From NCBI RefSeq assembly GCF_000962805.1, contig NZ_JZTW01000011.1:1-64000 (forward strand): a stretch of DNA of 64,000 bases, in the 5' to 3' direction. The stretch is from Pseudarthrobacter chlorophenolicus (GTDB lineage Bacteria > Actinomycetota > Actinomycetes > Actinomycetales > Micrococcaceae). The translations under genes and the position numbers were made by a program. Of the stretch, positions 35,856 to 44,792 are shown in pieces. The notes under the pieces were generated by a model that was not told where the DNA came from, did not search any database, and saw only the letters and a list, made by a program, of their open reading frames with translations. Positions within the stretch are counted from its first letter, which is position 1. The number at the start of each line of letters is the position of its first letter.

Positions 35856-36188
35856 ATGAGAACCGCACTGAAATCAGTCCTGCTGGCCCTGCTGCTGTTG
35901 GCCGCCCCGGCGTTCTCGGCCAGCGCCGCCTCGGCCGCACCGGCACCGGCCGCCGCCACGGTGGCCGGAACGGACGCCGCAGCCGCCGTGCCGGCGGGAA
36001 CCACGCCCACCCCTTCTCCCGGTGACACGTCATCCACCGGCCCGGCCAACCCGGGAACCGGCGAATCAACGCAGAGCGAATCCACCCGCGTGAACTATGC
36101 GCCTTGGGTCATCGGCGGCATCGTGGTGGTGGTACTGATCGCAGTACTGATCTGGAGCCGGCGCCGCAACAAGCCCTTCGTCGGCTGA
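35856..36188 (+). CDS. Small exported or membrane-anchored Ala/Pro/Thr-rich protein
   Basis: A 110-aa protein. A signal peptide spans about residues 1-28 (LLALLLLAAPAFSASA). A low-complexity Ala/Thr/Pro/Ser stretch follows to residue ~82. A membrane segment (WVIGGIVVVVLIAVLIW) and a basic tail (SRRRNKPFVG) close it. There is no LPxTG motif, so it is membrane-anchored with an extracytoplasmic linker. Function unknown. Confidence 0.7.
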   Translation: MRTALKSVLLALLLLAAPAFSASAASAAPAPAAATVAGTDAAAAVPAGTTPTPSPGDTSSTGPANPGTGESTQSESTRVNYAPWVIGGIVVVVLIAVLIWSRRRNKPFVG

Positions 36189-36193
36189 TTCGG

Positions 36194-36937
36194 ATGATTA
36201 CCCGTGACGTCGCCGATGGCATCCACCTGATCAGTCATGCCAATGTGAACTGCTACATGGTGGAAGACGAGGACGGAGTAACCCTCGTGGACGCTGGACT
36301 TCCGAGCATGTGGCCCATGCTGCAGGAACTCCTCGACGCGTGCGGCCACAGCCCCGACCAGGTCCGGGCACTGGTGCTGACCCACGGCCACTTCGACCAT
36401 GTGGGTTTCGCCCTGCGTGCACACCGGGATTGGCACGTGCCGGTTCTGGTTCACGGTAGGGACGCCCGCCTCGCCGCGCACCCCTACCGGTACAAGCCCC
36501 AGCGCAACCGTTTCCTATATCCGCTGGGCCACCCGCGGTCCGTGCCGCTGCTGGGACGGATGGCGGCCGCGGGGGCGCTGAACGTGAAAGGCGTTCCGGA
36601 CACCAGCCCGCTGGATACCGGCGCGCCGCTGCAAGTCCCGGGCCGGCCCACACCTATCCACACACCTGGCCACACTGACGGTCATTGCATCCTGCATTTC
36701 GGGGACCGCGATGCCGTCATTGCCGGAGACGCCTTAGTCACGCTCGATCCATACACCGGCAAGAGCGGCCCACAAATCGTGGCTTCCGCCGCCACCAAGG
36801 ACACGGCCCAGGCCTTGGCGTCACTGGAAGCGCTCGCCGACACGGGCGCAACGACGGTCCTGACCGGGCATGGTGAACCGTGGACGCATGGGGCACAAGC
36901 CGCTGTGAGGCATGCGCTACAGGTGGGTGCCCACTGA
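36194..36937 (+). CDS. MBL-fold metallo-hydrolase
   Basis: A 247-aa metallo-beta-lactamase-fold protein. The HxHxDH motif is LTHGHFDHVG (His64, His66, Asp68, His69). HTPGHTDGHC gives the next metal ligand and AGDALVTLDP the bridging Asp, so both metal sites are complete. The ATG at 36194 is chosen because the upstream reading overlaps the previous gene. The substrate is unknown; glyoxalase-II or lactonase-like hydrolysis is possible. Confidence 0.87.
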   Translation: MITRDVADGIHLISHANVNCYMVEDEDGVTLVDAGLPSMWPMLQELLDACGHSPDQVRALVLTHGHFDHVGFALRAHRDWHVPVLVHGRDARLAAHPYRYKPQRNRFLYPLGHPRSVPLLGRMAAAGALNVKGVPDTSPLDTGAPLQVPGRPTPIHTPGHTDGHCILHFGDRDAVIAGDALVTLDPYTGKSGPQIVASAATKDTAQALASLEALADTGATTVLTGHGEPWTHGAQAAVRHALQVGAH

Positions 36938-36948
36938 AAACGTACGGA

Positions 36949-38073
36949 CTAAGCCCCTTCGAGGACCTGGCTGGTTGCCCAGGTGAGGTACTTGCCGGCG
37001 TTCGCGACGGCGTCTTCCGGGCTTGAGGCAACATCCAGCAGCTGGGCCGCGGCAACCACGCCATGCCCGGTGAGGTCCTCGAGGCTCACCAGGATCCGCC
37101 CGGCCACCACAATGACGGGGATGCCGCGTTCGCGGGCAGCATCGGCGAGCGCGATGGGCGCCTTGCCGGTCAGCGACTGGGAATCCATGGACCCTTCGCC
37201 CGTAATCACCAGGTCGGCGCCGGCCAGTTCGCCTGCCAGGCCGGTCAGGCCGGCTACCAGCGCGAAGCCGCCTTCCAGCGTGGCGTCGGTGAAGGCAAGG
37301 AACGACGCCGGGAAGCCGCCGGCGGCGCCCGCGCCGGGGACGTTCACATCCCGGCCTGTCGCCTCCCGCAGGACGGACGCCCAATTGCGGAGGCCGGCGT
37401 CGAGCAGTTCAACGGCATCCTCGTCCGCACCTTTTTGGGGTGAGAACACGTGTGCGGCGCCGGTGGGCCCGTACAGCGGGTTGCGGACATCCACGGCGAC
37501 CCGGAAGGTTGTGGCGGACAGCCGGGGATCAAGGCCGGTGGCATCGAGTGAGACGACGTCGGCCAGCGAGCCGCCGCCGAGCGGCACCACGTTGCCGGCT
37601 GAGTCGAGAGGCTTGAGGCCCAGCGCACGCAGGGCGCCGCTGCCGCCGTCGCTCATGGCCGAACCTCCCAGGCCGAGCACGATCTCGGTGGCACCCGCCT
37701 CGAGCGCCGCCGCGATGAGCTGGCCGCAGCCGTAGCTGTGGGCACGGAGCGCATTTTCCGGCGTCGGTTCCATCTCTGCCAGGCCGGAGGCCTGTGCCGT
37801 CTCGATCACTGCGGTGACCTTGCCGGCGTCGTCCTTGCGGATGGCCCACGCGGCCCCCAGCGGAGCGAGGATGGGACCCACCACGGCGTTGAGCCGCTCC
37901 TCATAGCCTGCCGCGACGGCCGCCTCCAGGGTCCCCTCGCCACCATCGGCAATGGGGAACTGGGTGGCCACGGCGTCCGGGTAAACGCGGAGGGCGCCCT
38001 CGGCGATGGCCGCGGCCGCCTCAGCCGCGGTGAGTGAACCCTTGAACTTGTCCGGAGCGATCAGAATACGCAT
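36949..38073 (-). CDS. Glycerate kinase
   Basis: A 374-aa type-I glycerate kinase (GlxK/GarK family), making phosphoglycerate from glycerate. The start RILIAPDKFKGSLTAAEAA is diagnostic, followed by FPIADGGEGTLEA, LGLGGSAMSDGGSG and the late block DLVITGEGSMDSQSLTGKAP. It stands alone and is convergent with the MBL gene. AAGCGCTT at 38102-38109 upstream may be an operator but is too short to call. Confidence 0.93.
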   Translation of the reverse strand: MRILIAPDKFKGSLTAAEAAAAIAEGALRVYPDAVATQFPIADGGEGTLEAAVAAGYEERLNAVVGPILAPLGAAWAIRKDDAGKVTAVIETAQASGLAEMEPTPENALRAHSYGCGQLIAAALEAGATEIVLGLGGSAMSDGGSGALRALGLKPLDSAGNVVPLGGGSLADVVSLDATGLDPRLSATTFRVAVDVRNPLYGPTGAAHVFSPQKGADEDAVELLDAGLRNWASVLREATGRDVNVPGAGAAGGFPASFLAFTDATLEGGFALVAGLTGLAGELAGADLVITGEGSMDSQSLTGKAPIALADAARERGIPVIVVAGRILVSLEDLTGHGVVAAAQLLDVASSPEDAVANAGKYLTWATSQVLEGA

Positions 38074-38157
38074 GCGCCCATCATGCCAGCAACCTTCAGG
38101 AAAGCGCTTGCCCGCTCCGTCATACGGACAATAACTGCACCGTTCACGTGGGTAAGC

Positions 38158-38967
38158 TCAGCCCTTCCGCCACTCGTGGCCGATCAGATGGGAACCAGCC
38201 TGCGGCCCCATCTGCAGCATGCCGCCATCCACCGCCCAGGAAGCGGCATTGACATAACTGGCAGCAGGCGAGGCAAGGAAGGCGATGACCGCGGCAACCT
38301 CGCGGGCATCTCCGGGCCGGCCCAGCGGAATCCCGGGCCGGTCCTTCGACGCCGGATCCTCGTTATCCTGGCCTGTCATGGGGGTGGCAATCTCCCCGGG
38401 CGCCACGGAATTGGCGGTGATGCCGTGCTCGGCGAGCTCCAAGGCCAGTGTCTTCATCAGGCCGCCCAGCCCGTGCTTCGAGGCGTCGTAGGCGGCGGCG
38501 CCGACGCGCGGCTGGAATTCGTGCACGCTGGTGACGGCGATAAGGCGGCCACCCCTGTTGGCACTGACCATGCGCCGGGCGGCCGCCTGCAGGCACACAA
38601 ACGCGCCGTTAAGGTTGGCGTCCAGCGTCCGCATCCAGGTGTCAACGTCCAGGTCAAGGAACCTGGTGCCGTCACCGGCGCCAGCGTTGTTCACGAAGAC
38701 ATCCACGCCACCAAGTTCGTCAGCCAGTTCATTGACGGTCGCCGCGGCACCCTGGAAGTCCGTAGTGTCGAGCTGCCGGACCACTGCCTTTCGGCCCAGG
38801 GCCCGGACCTCGTCGGCCGTGCCCTCGGCGCCGGCTTTGTCCGAGTGCCAAGTGACGCCGATGTCCAGCCCTGCCTGGGCCAGGGCCACCGCAGTGGCCT
38901 TGCCGATTCCGGAATCTGATCCGGTGACGATGGCGGTGGCGGGTCTGAACGGGCTGGTGTCCTGCAT
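38158..38967 (-). CDS. SDR family oxidoreductase
   Basis: A 269-aa classical short-chain dehydrogenase: cofactor loop TAIVTGSDSGIGKATAVAL, DVFVNNAGAGDG, active site AAYDASKHG, and a C-terminal end with VNAASWAVDGGMLQM. All catalytic residues are present. The substrate is not evident. The gene sits between glycerate kinase and an unknown 150-aa protein, all leftward. Confidence 0.9.
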   Translation of the reverse strand: MQDTSPFRPATAIVTGSDSGIGKATAVALAQAGLDIGVTWHSDKAGAEGTADEVRALGRKAVVRQLDTTDFQGAAATVNELADELGGVDVFVNNAGAGDGTRFLDLDVDTWMRTLDANLNGAFVCLQAAARRMVSANRGGRLIAVTSVHEFQPRVGAAAYDASKHGLGGLMKTLALELAEHGITANSVAPGEIATPMTGQDNEDPASKDRPGIPLGRPGDAREVAAVIAFLASPAASYVNAASWAVDGGMLQMGPQAGSHLIGHEWRKG

Positions 38968-39017
38968 TCGGCGGCCTTTCCGTAAGGGGTTTGCGGTCCC
39001 ACCTGGCGGGCATGCTG

Positions 39018-39470
39018 TCAGGCAGGCCTGCGCAGTTCCTGCGGCGTGTACCCTTCATCGTGGCTGCCGCCCGGAGCGTCGGAGACGTCCGCAGTGCCGG
39101 CCTGGTCCCGGGTGTCCGGAACGGCCCTCAGCGGGACGGCGAAGGTGACCACCGGCCGGGCTGCGGCGTCGTCAGCGGAGCGGATGGTCAGGCTCCTGGT
39201 GCCGGGCGGCACGGAGGGGGTGAACACCTGGAGGTTCCTGGACCCCAGGGCGGCGGAGTCCTGCAGCGTGTACTCGGTTCCGAAGTGGTCCTGGAGGATG
39301 ATGCGGGGCTGCGGGCCGCCGTCGGCAGCCATCTGGATGGTGACCACCAGGCCGGTGTCCCAGATCTCGACGGACAGGACGGTGAACGCCGTGGCGTCGG
39401 TGATGTGCCGGCCGTACGTGGGCGGAAGGAGCATCCCGCGAAGGGTGCCGGAAGGAATTAGTTCTCGCAT
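39018..39470 (-). CDS. Hypothetical protein, 150 aa
   Basis: I do not recognise this protein. It is mixed beta in character (FTVLSVEIWDTGLVVTIQMA, then RIILQDHFGTEYTL, then SLTIRSADD), suggesting one beta-sandwich domain, and ends in a hydrophilic tail. It has no signal peptide or membrane segment. The ATG at 39470 follows AGGA and is preferred over the ATG at 39494. It is upstream of the SDR gene on the same strand, with a 50-bp gap. Confidence 0.65.
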   Translation of the reverse strand: MRELIPSGTLRGMLLPPTYGRHITDATAFTVLSVEIWDTGLVVTIQMAADGGPQPRIILQDHFGTEYTLQDSAALGSRNLQVFTPSVPPGTRSLTIRSADDAAARPVVTFAVPLRAVPDTRDQAGTADVSDAPGGSHDEGYTPQELRRPA

Positions 39471-39960
39471 GGTTTTTTCCTGTGGGTCTTGCATCCACTG
39501 CCGCCGGACCGGCCCGGAATGGTATTCCGGTGCCGCCTGTGCAGGGATGCGGGTGCGGCTGGGGCACCTCCCGGGCCGGGATTTCCAGCCGTGGCGTGGT
39601 TGCCTTGCGCTGCGCGGTTCATGGTTGATGAAGGATGGCCCGCCATAACGGGGGACTGGGAATCCCCTTCAGGCGGGGAGGGCGGAACCTTGTGATACCG
39701 CCGCTGGATCTAGTGGAGAGTGCTTCCGGCAGTCGCAGGAACGTACTGTCCGGCATCTCCGACACCTGTTGCCCATCGCGTTCCCCCTGCCATACGTTGG
39801 CCGCCCTTTCCATGGGCCTCAACAGCCCCAGCTGAGTGATAAGTCTGCTTACCATCAAGCCTCCGGCAGAGCCCCGCTGTCAAGGGGACGGCGCGGTTTC
39901 AGCGGGAATCCACAACGGCCAGCTGCCCGCGGAGCGATGGCACGCCCGCGCCGGGACCTT
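39471..39960. other. Long intergenic stretch without a supported gene
   Basis: This 490-bp gap between two leftward genes has open frames on both strands but none with a convincing start, ribosome site or protein pattern. It should hold the promoter of the 150-aa gene. On the minus strand, GGTAAGCAGACTTATC (39853-39838) resembles TTGTAAGCATGCTGATAA at 46170-46187. Confidence 0.6.
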
Positions 39961-40824
39961 TCAGGGGCTGCCTGTCAGCGGCGTGTTTTCCCCGGCACGC
40001 TCCGGGGCCTCCCCGGATGGACGCCTCGGGCGAAGCGCCGCCACGTAGCCAGGCACCCGGCTTTGGCCCTCGACGCCGGTGACCGGGTTGGTTTCGATGG
40101 CGGCGGACCCTTCCTCCAGCAGCTCCCAGGATGCAGGCGGCAGCGCCCGCGAGCGCTCCTTCGGGCCGAAATGGCCCGGCATCGGCAGGCCGCGGATGGC
40201 TCGCTCCAGCGGAGCGGGGATGCTGCGCTGCGTGGCACCCAGGTGGGTGACGTACTCCACGGGGTTGCCCTGGAAATTGGTTTCCGCCAGGAACACCGTT
40301 CCCCGGCCACCGGCCAGGACCCGGAGGTTTTCGGCGAGGGCTGCCTGGTCTGCCGGAGACAGCACGTGCAGCACCCCGCGGACAAAGACGTTGGCCGGGC
40401 CGGCCACCAGTCCGGCACCTGCCCCGGGCGCCGTCATGTCGCGGACCTCAAAGCTGACGTGGCCGGGGTTGCCGGGCTCCGCTGCGGCGCGGGCGGCGGC
40501 GTGCGCCGAGATGTCCACGCCGATGGCCCGGGGAAAATGCGCAGCGAGGGCCCGGGTGAAGCTGCCGTGGCCGCAACCCACGTCAACAACCGGCAAGGCG
40601 GGGTCAAGGTGACGGAGGATGAGGTCCCGGTAGCCAAGGAATTCATGGTCGCTTCCGGCGTCCCAGAGCACCTCGCCACCCGGCCCGGTAGCCGTAATTC
40701 CCGCCCAGTAGCGGTCCCAGGCGAGCGGCCGGTCCTTGGGCGCGGAACGGGACAGCCGGATGAGCCGGGGAAGCATCAGGTACTTCCGCCAGCCGGTCTT
40801 CGCGGGTTTTGCGGGGTTAGGCAC
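39961..40824 (-). CDS. Class I SAM-dependent methyltransferase
   Basis: About 287 aa. Motif I is VVDVGCGHGSFTRALAAHFP, motif II lies in AIGVDIS, and a DMTAP acidic block and VLHVLSPADQAALAENL follow, as in UbiE/Coq5-like methyltransferases. The start is uncertain: I take the GTG at 40824; an ATG 48 bp downstream would also serve. The acceptor is unknown. Confidence 0.8.
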   Translation of the reverse strand: MPNPAKPAKTGWRKYLMLPRLIRLSRSAPKDRPLAWDRYWAGITATGPGGEVLWDAGSDHEFLGYRDLILRHLDPALPVVDVGCGHGSFTRALAAHFPRAIGVDISAHAAARAAAEPGNPGHVSFEVRDMTAPGAGAGLVAGPANVFVRGVLHVLSPADQAALAENLRVLAGGRGTVFLAETNFQGNPVEYVTHLGATQRSIPAPLERAIRGLPMPGHFGPKERSRALPPASWELLEEGSAAIETNPVTGVEGQSRVPGYVAALRPRRPSGEAPERAGENTPLTGSP

Positions 40825-40923
40825 GCCCCAAATATATGTCCTCAAGCAACTACAACCGCCGGGATGTGCAGTGTCGGCGCGGCCACGCACCGGGCCGGAC
40901 GCAGCCTGGGCCCGGTGCATGGG

Positions 40924-41298
40924 TCAGGCGTCGCGCGCCAGCCAGGCCATCGCTTCGGTCCGGGACGTGAAGAACCGCGTGGGGCACGGCAGCCTGCTGA
41001 CCCCTAGGGCGAAGTTGGCCATAACCTTGTCCACCGGCGATGAGCCCAGGAGGGCAATCCGGGACGCCTGGCACGGCCGGCCGAACACGGCGCGGGCGCC
41101 GCGGCTGACCTTCTCGGTAGTGGCCATATCCACCAGCATCGGACGCCGGGCGGACCCGCACATCTCGTTGACCCGATCCATGGCGCTCTGGGCATCGGCC
41201 TCGCTGATCGATGCCCCGCGCGGCCATCGGAGCTGCAGGATTCCGCCCTCATCGAGGCTGAGGTCCCCTTTGACATGGTCGGCCGGCTGGTGCGTCAC
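40924..41298 (-). CDS. STAS-fold-like protein of the SpoIIAA/DUF7793 type
   Basis: A 124-aa protein. It follows an alternating strand-helix pattern: GGILQLRWPRGASISEADAQ, then RRPMLVDMATTEKVSRGARA, then SRIALLGSSPVDKVMANFAL and a final RFFTSRTEAMAWLA. This resembles STAS-like proteins common in Arthrobacter. The GTG at 41298 follows GGGAGG. It is divergent from the histidine kinase gene, so a signalling role is plausible. Family assignment is tentative. Confidence 0.6.
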   Translation of the reverse strand: MTHQPADHVKGDLSLDEGGILQLRWPRGASISEADAQSAMDRVNEMCGSARRPMLVDMATTEKVSRGARAVFGRPCQASRIALLGSSPVDKVMANFALGVSRLPCPTRFFTSRTEAMAWLARDA

Positions 41299-41374
41299 TT
41301 TGTCCTCCCCGCGATCTTTCTGGAGCCCCCGGGCCCCTCGTCCCCCTACAATGTACTCAACTGGGAGGGAAGGG

Positions 41375-43066
41375 GTGGCTGTGGCGTCTGACACGCCCGA
41401 AGTTTCGAGCGCGCCCCGCACCGTCGTCGTCGCGGATCCCGACGCCGGGAGGCTGGCTCAGAATACTTCGGCCCTCCGCGGCGCCGGCTACGTGGCGCAC
41501 GCAGCGGGCGATGCCGCAAGCCTGGCCGGGCTGCTGGCGGAAGGCGAGCCGGCAGCCATCATCGCGGACGCCACGCTGCTGCCAGGCCTGGAGACCGAGG
41601 CACCCTTGCTGGTCATGGTCGATCTGGACGATCCCCGGCAAACATCCATCCGCCCGCCGGGCATCCACGACTGCATCACCAAGCCAGCCTCGCAGCGCGA
41701 GCTTGTGCACCGCACTACGGCCCTGATCGACCAGGTGGCACACCGCCGGGCATCGCGGCAGGACGCCGAGGCCCTCCGCGAGCAGCTCCGCCTGGTTTCG
41801 GCGGCCGTGCGCGCCACCAACGATCCCCAGGAGATTGCGCGCTGCGTGGTTGAAGGGTTCGGCCGGACCTTCAAGGCTGACCACGTCCTGCTGGAAACCT
41901 TCGAGGACAACCGCGTACCGCGCATCACCGCAGCGTGGGACAGCGACGGGTTGGCGCCCTTGGACGACGACGACCTGCCGGACGAGGATTCCGCGCGGCG
42001 GACCGCGGACCTGCTGTGGGCCGGGGCGGAGACGCTGTCCACGGATGCCGCGGATGCGGACGACGCCGAGCCCGCCCGGACCCGCACCGACGGCGGGCAG
42101 GCGGCGGACGGTGAGGCCCCGGCGTCGGGCATCTCCAACGCGGCATCAACGCTGGCGGTACCCATGGGCGAGGGAAGCTCCTCATTGGGCATCATCTGGA
42201 TTGCGTCCCTGGACAAACCGCGGAAATGGTCGCGTACGGAACTTGGGCTGATCCAGCACGTGGCGGGTAACGCGGCCCACGGCCTGATCCAGAGCCACCT
42301 GATCAGCAGCCAGCAGCAGGTAGTGAAGCAGCTGCAACAGCTGGACAAGGCGAAGACAGACTTCCTGGCCACGGTGAACCATGAGCTCCGGACGCCGCTG
42401 ACGTCCATCATGGCCTACCTGGACATGATCCAGGAGAGCACCGAACAGCCCGGTTCCGCGGAGATCCACCAAATGCTGGACATCGTGGTCCGCAACACCG
42501 AGCGGCTGCGCACCCTCATCGAGGACATGCTGAGCGTCTCCCGAAACGGCCTAGACGACACCCTGATGCACCTAACCCCGGTCCGCCTGGGCCAGACCCT
42601 GGACCTGGTGGCCTCCGCACTGCGGCCGCTGGCCAAACTGCAGAACGTGACCATCGCGTTGGAACCGGTACCGGAGGACCCGGAGATCCTGGCCGACGAA
42701 ATCCAGCTGCAGCAGGTGTTCACCAACCTGGTCTCCAACGCCATCAAGTTCACCCCCAGCGGCGGACGTATCGAGGTGGGCAGTGAATCCCACGCAGCAG
42801 CGGACGGCAGCCGCTGGGCCACCGTCCGGGTCGCCGATAACGGCATCGGCATTTCCAGCGACGAGATCGACCATGTTTTTACCCGGTTCTACCGGGCGTC
42901 CAATGCCATGTCCGGCGCCATCCCGGGGACGGGACTGGGCCTGGCCATCACCAAGGACATCGTGGCCCGCCACGGTGGAACGATCGATGTGGCCTCCACG
43001 CTGGGTGCGGGGACCACTGTCACCGTCAGCCTTCCCCTCGATGCAGACAGCACCCAGTCCAACTGA
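41375..43066 (+). CDS. Soluble hybrid-type sensor histidine kinase (receiver-like, GAF, HisKA, HATPase)
   Basis: A 563-aa kinase with no membrane segment. Residues about 15-120 look like a receiver domain: Asp65 (IIADATLLP) and Lys103 (ITKPAS) are kept but the acidic pocket is partly altered. A GAF domain covers about 140-305, with an acidic linker at 195-250. HisKA carries His336 (FLATVNHELRTPLTS). The ATP domain shows NLVSNAIKF, DNGIGIS and GTGLGLAI. The GTG at 41375 follows GGAGG at 41364-41368. No response regulator adjoins it; the next gene is a c-di-GMP enzyme 20 bp away. Confidence 0.9.
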   Translation: MAVASDTPEVSSAPRTVVVADPDAGRLAQNTSALRGAGYVAHAAGDAASLAGLLAEGEPAAIIADATLLPGLETEAPLLVMVDLDDPRQTSIRPPGIHDCITKPASQRELVHRTTALIDQVAHRRASRQDAEALREQLRLVSAAVRATNDPQEIARCVVEGFGRTFKADHVLLETFEDNRVPRITAAWDSDGLAPLDDDDLPDEDSARRTADLLWAGAETLSTDAADADDAEPARTRTDGGQAADGEAPASGISNAASTLAVPMGEGSSSLGIIWIASLDKPRKWSRTELGLIQHVAGNAAHGLIQSHLISSQQQVVKQLQQLDKAKTDFLATVNHELRTPLTSIMAYLDMIQESTEQPGSAEIHQMLDIVVRNTERLRTLIEDMLSVSRNGLDDTLMHLTPVRLGQTLDLVASALRPLAKLQNVTIALEPVPEDPEILADEIQLQQVFTNLVSNAIKFTPSGGRIEVGSESHAAADGSRWATVRVADNGIGISSDEIDHVFTRFYRASNAMSGAIPGTGLGLAITKDIVARHGGTIDVASTLGAGTTVTVSLPLDADSTQSN

Positions 43067-43086
43067 GCGGGGGAAGGAAGAATCCG

Positions 43087-44628
43087 ATGTTCGCGGATAA
43101 CGATCCCCGGCTCACCCTGCTCCTGGACCACATAGTCCGGATCGCATCGGGTGACCTGGGCTCACGGGTTGAGGTCTCCCCTGCCCGCGATGAGCTCGAT
43201 GCGATCATCATGGGCACCAACCTTCTGGCCGAAGACCTCCAGATCATTTATGAGGAACTGGAACAGCGCGTGCAGGTCCGCACCCAGATGCTGCACGAGG
43301 CACACCTCAAGATGCAGAAGATGGCCATGCAGGATCCGCTGACCGGGCTTGCCAACCGGTCCGCGCTGATCGATGCCCTCCGGGCCGCCCTGGATGCTGA
43401 CACGGCATCGGGGGAAGGGCCGGTGATCCTCCTGATGGACCTTGATGCCTTCAAGTCCATCAACGACTCCATGGGGCACACCGCCGGGGACCAGGTCCTC
43501 ATTACCGTGGGCCAGCGGGTACGGAACGCCGTGCGGGCCACGGACGTGGTGGCCCGGCTGGGCGGGGATGAGTTCGCCATCGTCATGCCCGCCGTAGCAC
43601 CGGACCAGGCGGCCATTGTGGGGCACCGCATCCTGGCGGCGCTCAGTGAACCCATCGAGCTGCCGGGCAAGAGCGTGCGCTGCGGGGCCAGCATCGGATT
43701 GAGCGTCGGCTCGCCGGGCCAGACCCCGGAAGAGATGCTGATGGAAGCCGACGTGGCCATGTACGCATCGAAGGCCGAAGGGCAGAACCGTCTGCACCGG
43801 TTCGAACCCGGGCTGCTGCTGGTCCGCCGGCTGCGGAGCCAGCTGGTGGAGGACCTGCGGGCTGCCATCAGGAACGATGGCCTGATGCTGTACTACCAGC
43901 CGGTGGTGGACCTGGTGTCCCGCCGGTTGGAGGGCGTGGAAGCCCTGGTCCGCTGGAACCACCCCACCCGGGGGTTCATCATGCCGGACGAGTTCATTCC
44001 GCTGGCCGAAGAAGCCGGCCTGATTTCGGAGCTGGGCAACTGGGTCCTCCGCACCGCCGTGCAGCAGCTGCGCGCCTGGATCGACGATTCACTGGTGGAC
44101 GGCGGCTTCTCGGTCCGGATCAATATTTCCGCCACGGACCTGCAAAGCCTGCAGTTCATCGAGGACGTCCGGAACGTCCTGCGGGACACTGGCGTCAAGC
44201 CTGAACAGGTGGTCCTAGAGCTGACGGAAGTGGCCATCGTCAAGGGCAACGAACTGGACCGTTACTCCCTGGCCGGCCTCCGCGGGCTTGGGGTGGGCAT
44301 CGAGATTGACGATTTCGGCACCGGCTACTCCTCCATCAGCTACCTCAGGCGCCTGCCTGTGGACCGGGTGAAGGTGGACCGGTCGCTGATCTCGGGTCTG
44401 GGGACTGATCCCAGCCAGCCTGCACTGGTGGCCGCCGTCCTCCAGCTGGTCCGCGCCTGCGGCCTGGAAGCCGTGTGGGAGGGCGTTGAAACGGCGGAGC
44501 AGGCTGAAATTCTGCGCGAACTTGGCTGCCTGAGCGCACAGGGCTATTACTTCAGCAGGCCCGTTCCACCGGACGACATCCCCGCATTGCTCGCTGACCA
44601 GCAGGAAAGCGCTCACCGCCAGCCGTGA
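43087..44628 (+). CDS. Dual diguanylate cyclase / phosphodiesterase (GGDEF-EAL)
   Basis: A 513-aa cytoplasmic protein. A HAMP-like and coiled-coil start (1-80) leads to a GGDEF domain: intact GGDEF at 159-163, and an RxxD inhibitory site (Arg150, Asp153) at the correct 5-residue spacing. The EAL domain begins near 255, with EAL at 285-287, NISATDLQS, LELTEVAIV, IDDFGTGYSS and WEGVETAEQ. Both halves keep their catalytic residues, so it could make and break c-di-GMP. It is 20 bp from the kinase gene and probably takes its cue from it. Confidence 0.93.
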   Translation: MFADNDPRLTLLLDHIVRIASGDLGSRVEVSPARDELDAIIMGTNLLAEDLQIIYEELEQRVQVRTQMLHEAHLKMQKMAMQDPLTGLANRSALIDALRAALDADTASGEGPVILLMDLDAFKSINDSMGHTAGDQVLITVGQRVRNAVRATDVVARLGGDEFAIVMPAVAPDQAAIVGHRILAALSEPIELPGKSVRCGASIGLSVGSPGQTPEEMLMEADVAMYASKAEGQNRLHRFEPGLLLVRRLRSQLVEDLRAAIRNDGLMLYYQPVVDLVSRRLEGVEALVRWNHPTRGFIMPDEFIPLAEEAGLISELGNWVLRTAVQQLRAWIDDSLVDGGFSVRINISATDLQSLQFIEDVRNVLRDTGVKPEQVVLELTEVAIVKGNELDRYSLAGLRGLGVGIEIDDFGTGYSSISYLRRLPVDRVKVDRSLISGLGTDPSQPALVAAVLQLVRACGLEAVWEGVETAEQAEILRELGCLSAQGYYFSRPVPPDDIPALLADQQESAHRQP

Positions 44629-44677
44629 AAGGACTGCCTTTTTTACCCCGCCCGATATACGATCATCGTGCGGGGGA

Positions 44678-44702
44678 CGGTTTTCCGGCACCGCGGAAAC
44701 CG
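44678..44702. terminator. Stem-loop between GGDEF-EAL and EAL genes
   Basis: CGGTTTTCCG and CGGAAACCG can pair with one bulged base around a short loop, 50 bp after the GGDEF-EAL stop. No T-tract follows, so it may be a weak terminator, an attenuator or chance. Confidence 0.35.
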
Positions 44703-44792
44703 CCGTTGTCAGCACTAAACGTTAAAGGCGTTCTGGAAATTGAACATTAATGGGCCAATGGGTCATTACTTCGTCAACTGGGGGCGTAGCTA

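Noticed and set aside
38102..38109. AAGCGCTT as a LacI-type operator before glycerate kinase
   Set aside because: Eight bases are too short to call in GC-rich DNA and no LacI gene adjoins.
39619..39858. A 79-codon frame on the minus strand in the 490-bp gap
   Set aside because: No ribosome site, no recognisable protein pattern, and its start coincides with the AT-rich motif, so a promoter reading is preferred.
39769..41007. A 412-codon open frame on the plus strand
   Set aside because: It lies antisense to the methyltransferase gene, has biased Arg/Gly/Ala composition and no domain pattern; it is a GC-rich shadow.
40736..41374. Upstream extension of the histidine kinase gene
   Set aside because: The open frame continues, but it runs antisense to the methyltransferase and STAS-like genes; GGAGG before the GTG at 41375 fixes the start.
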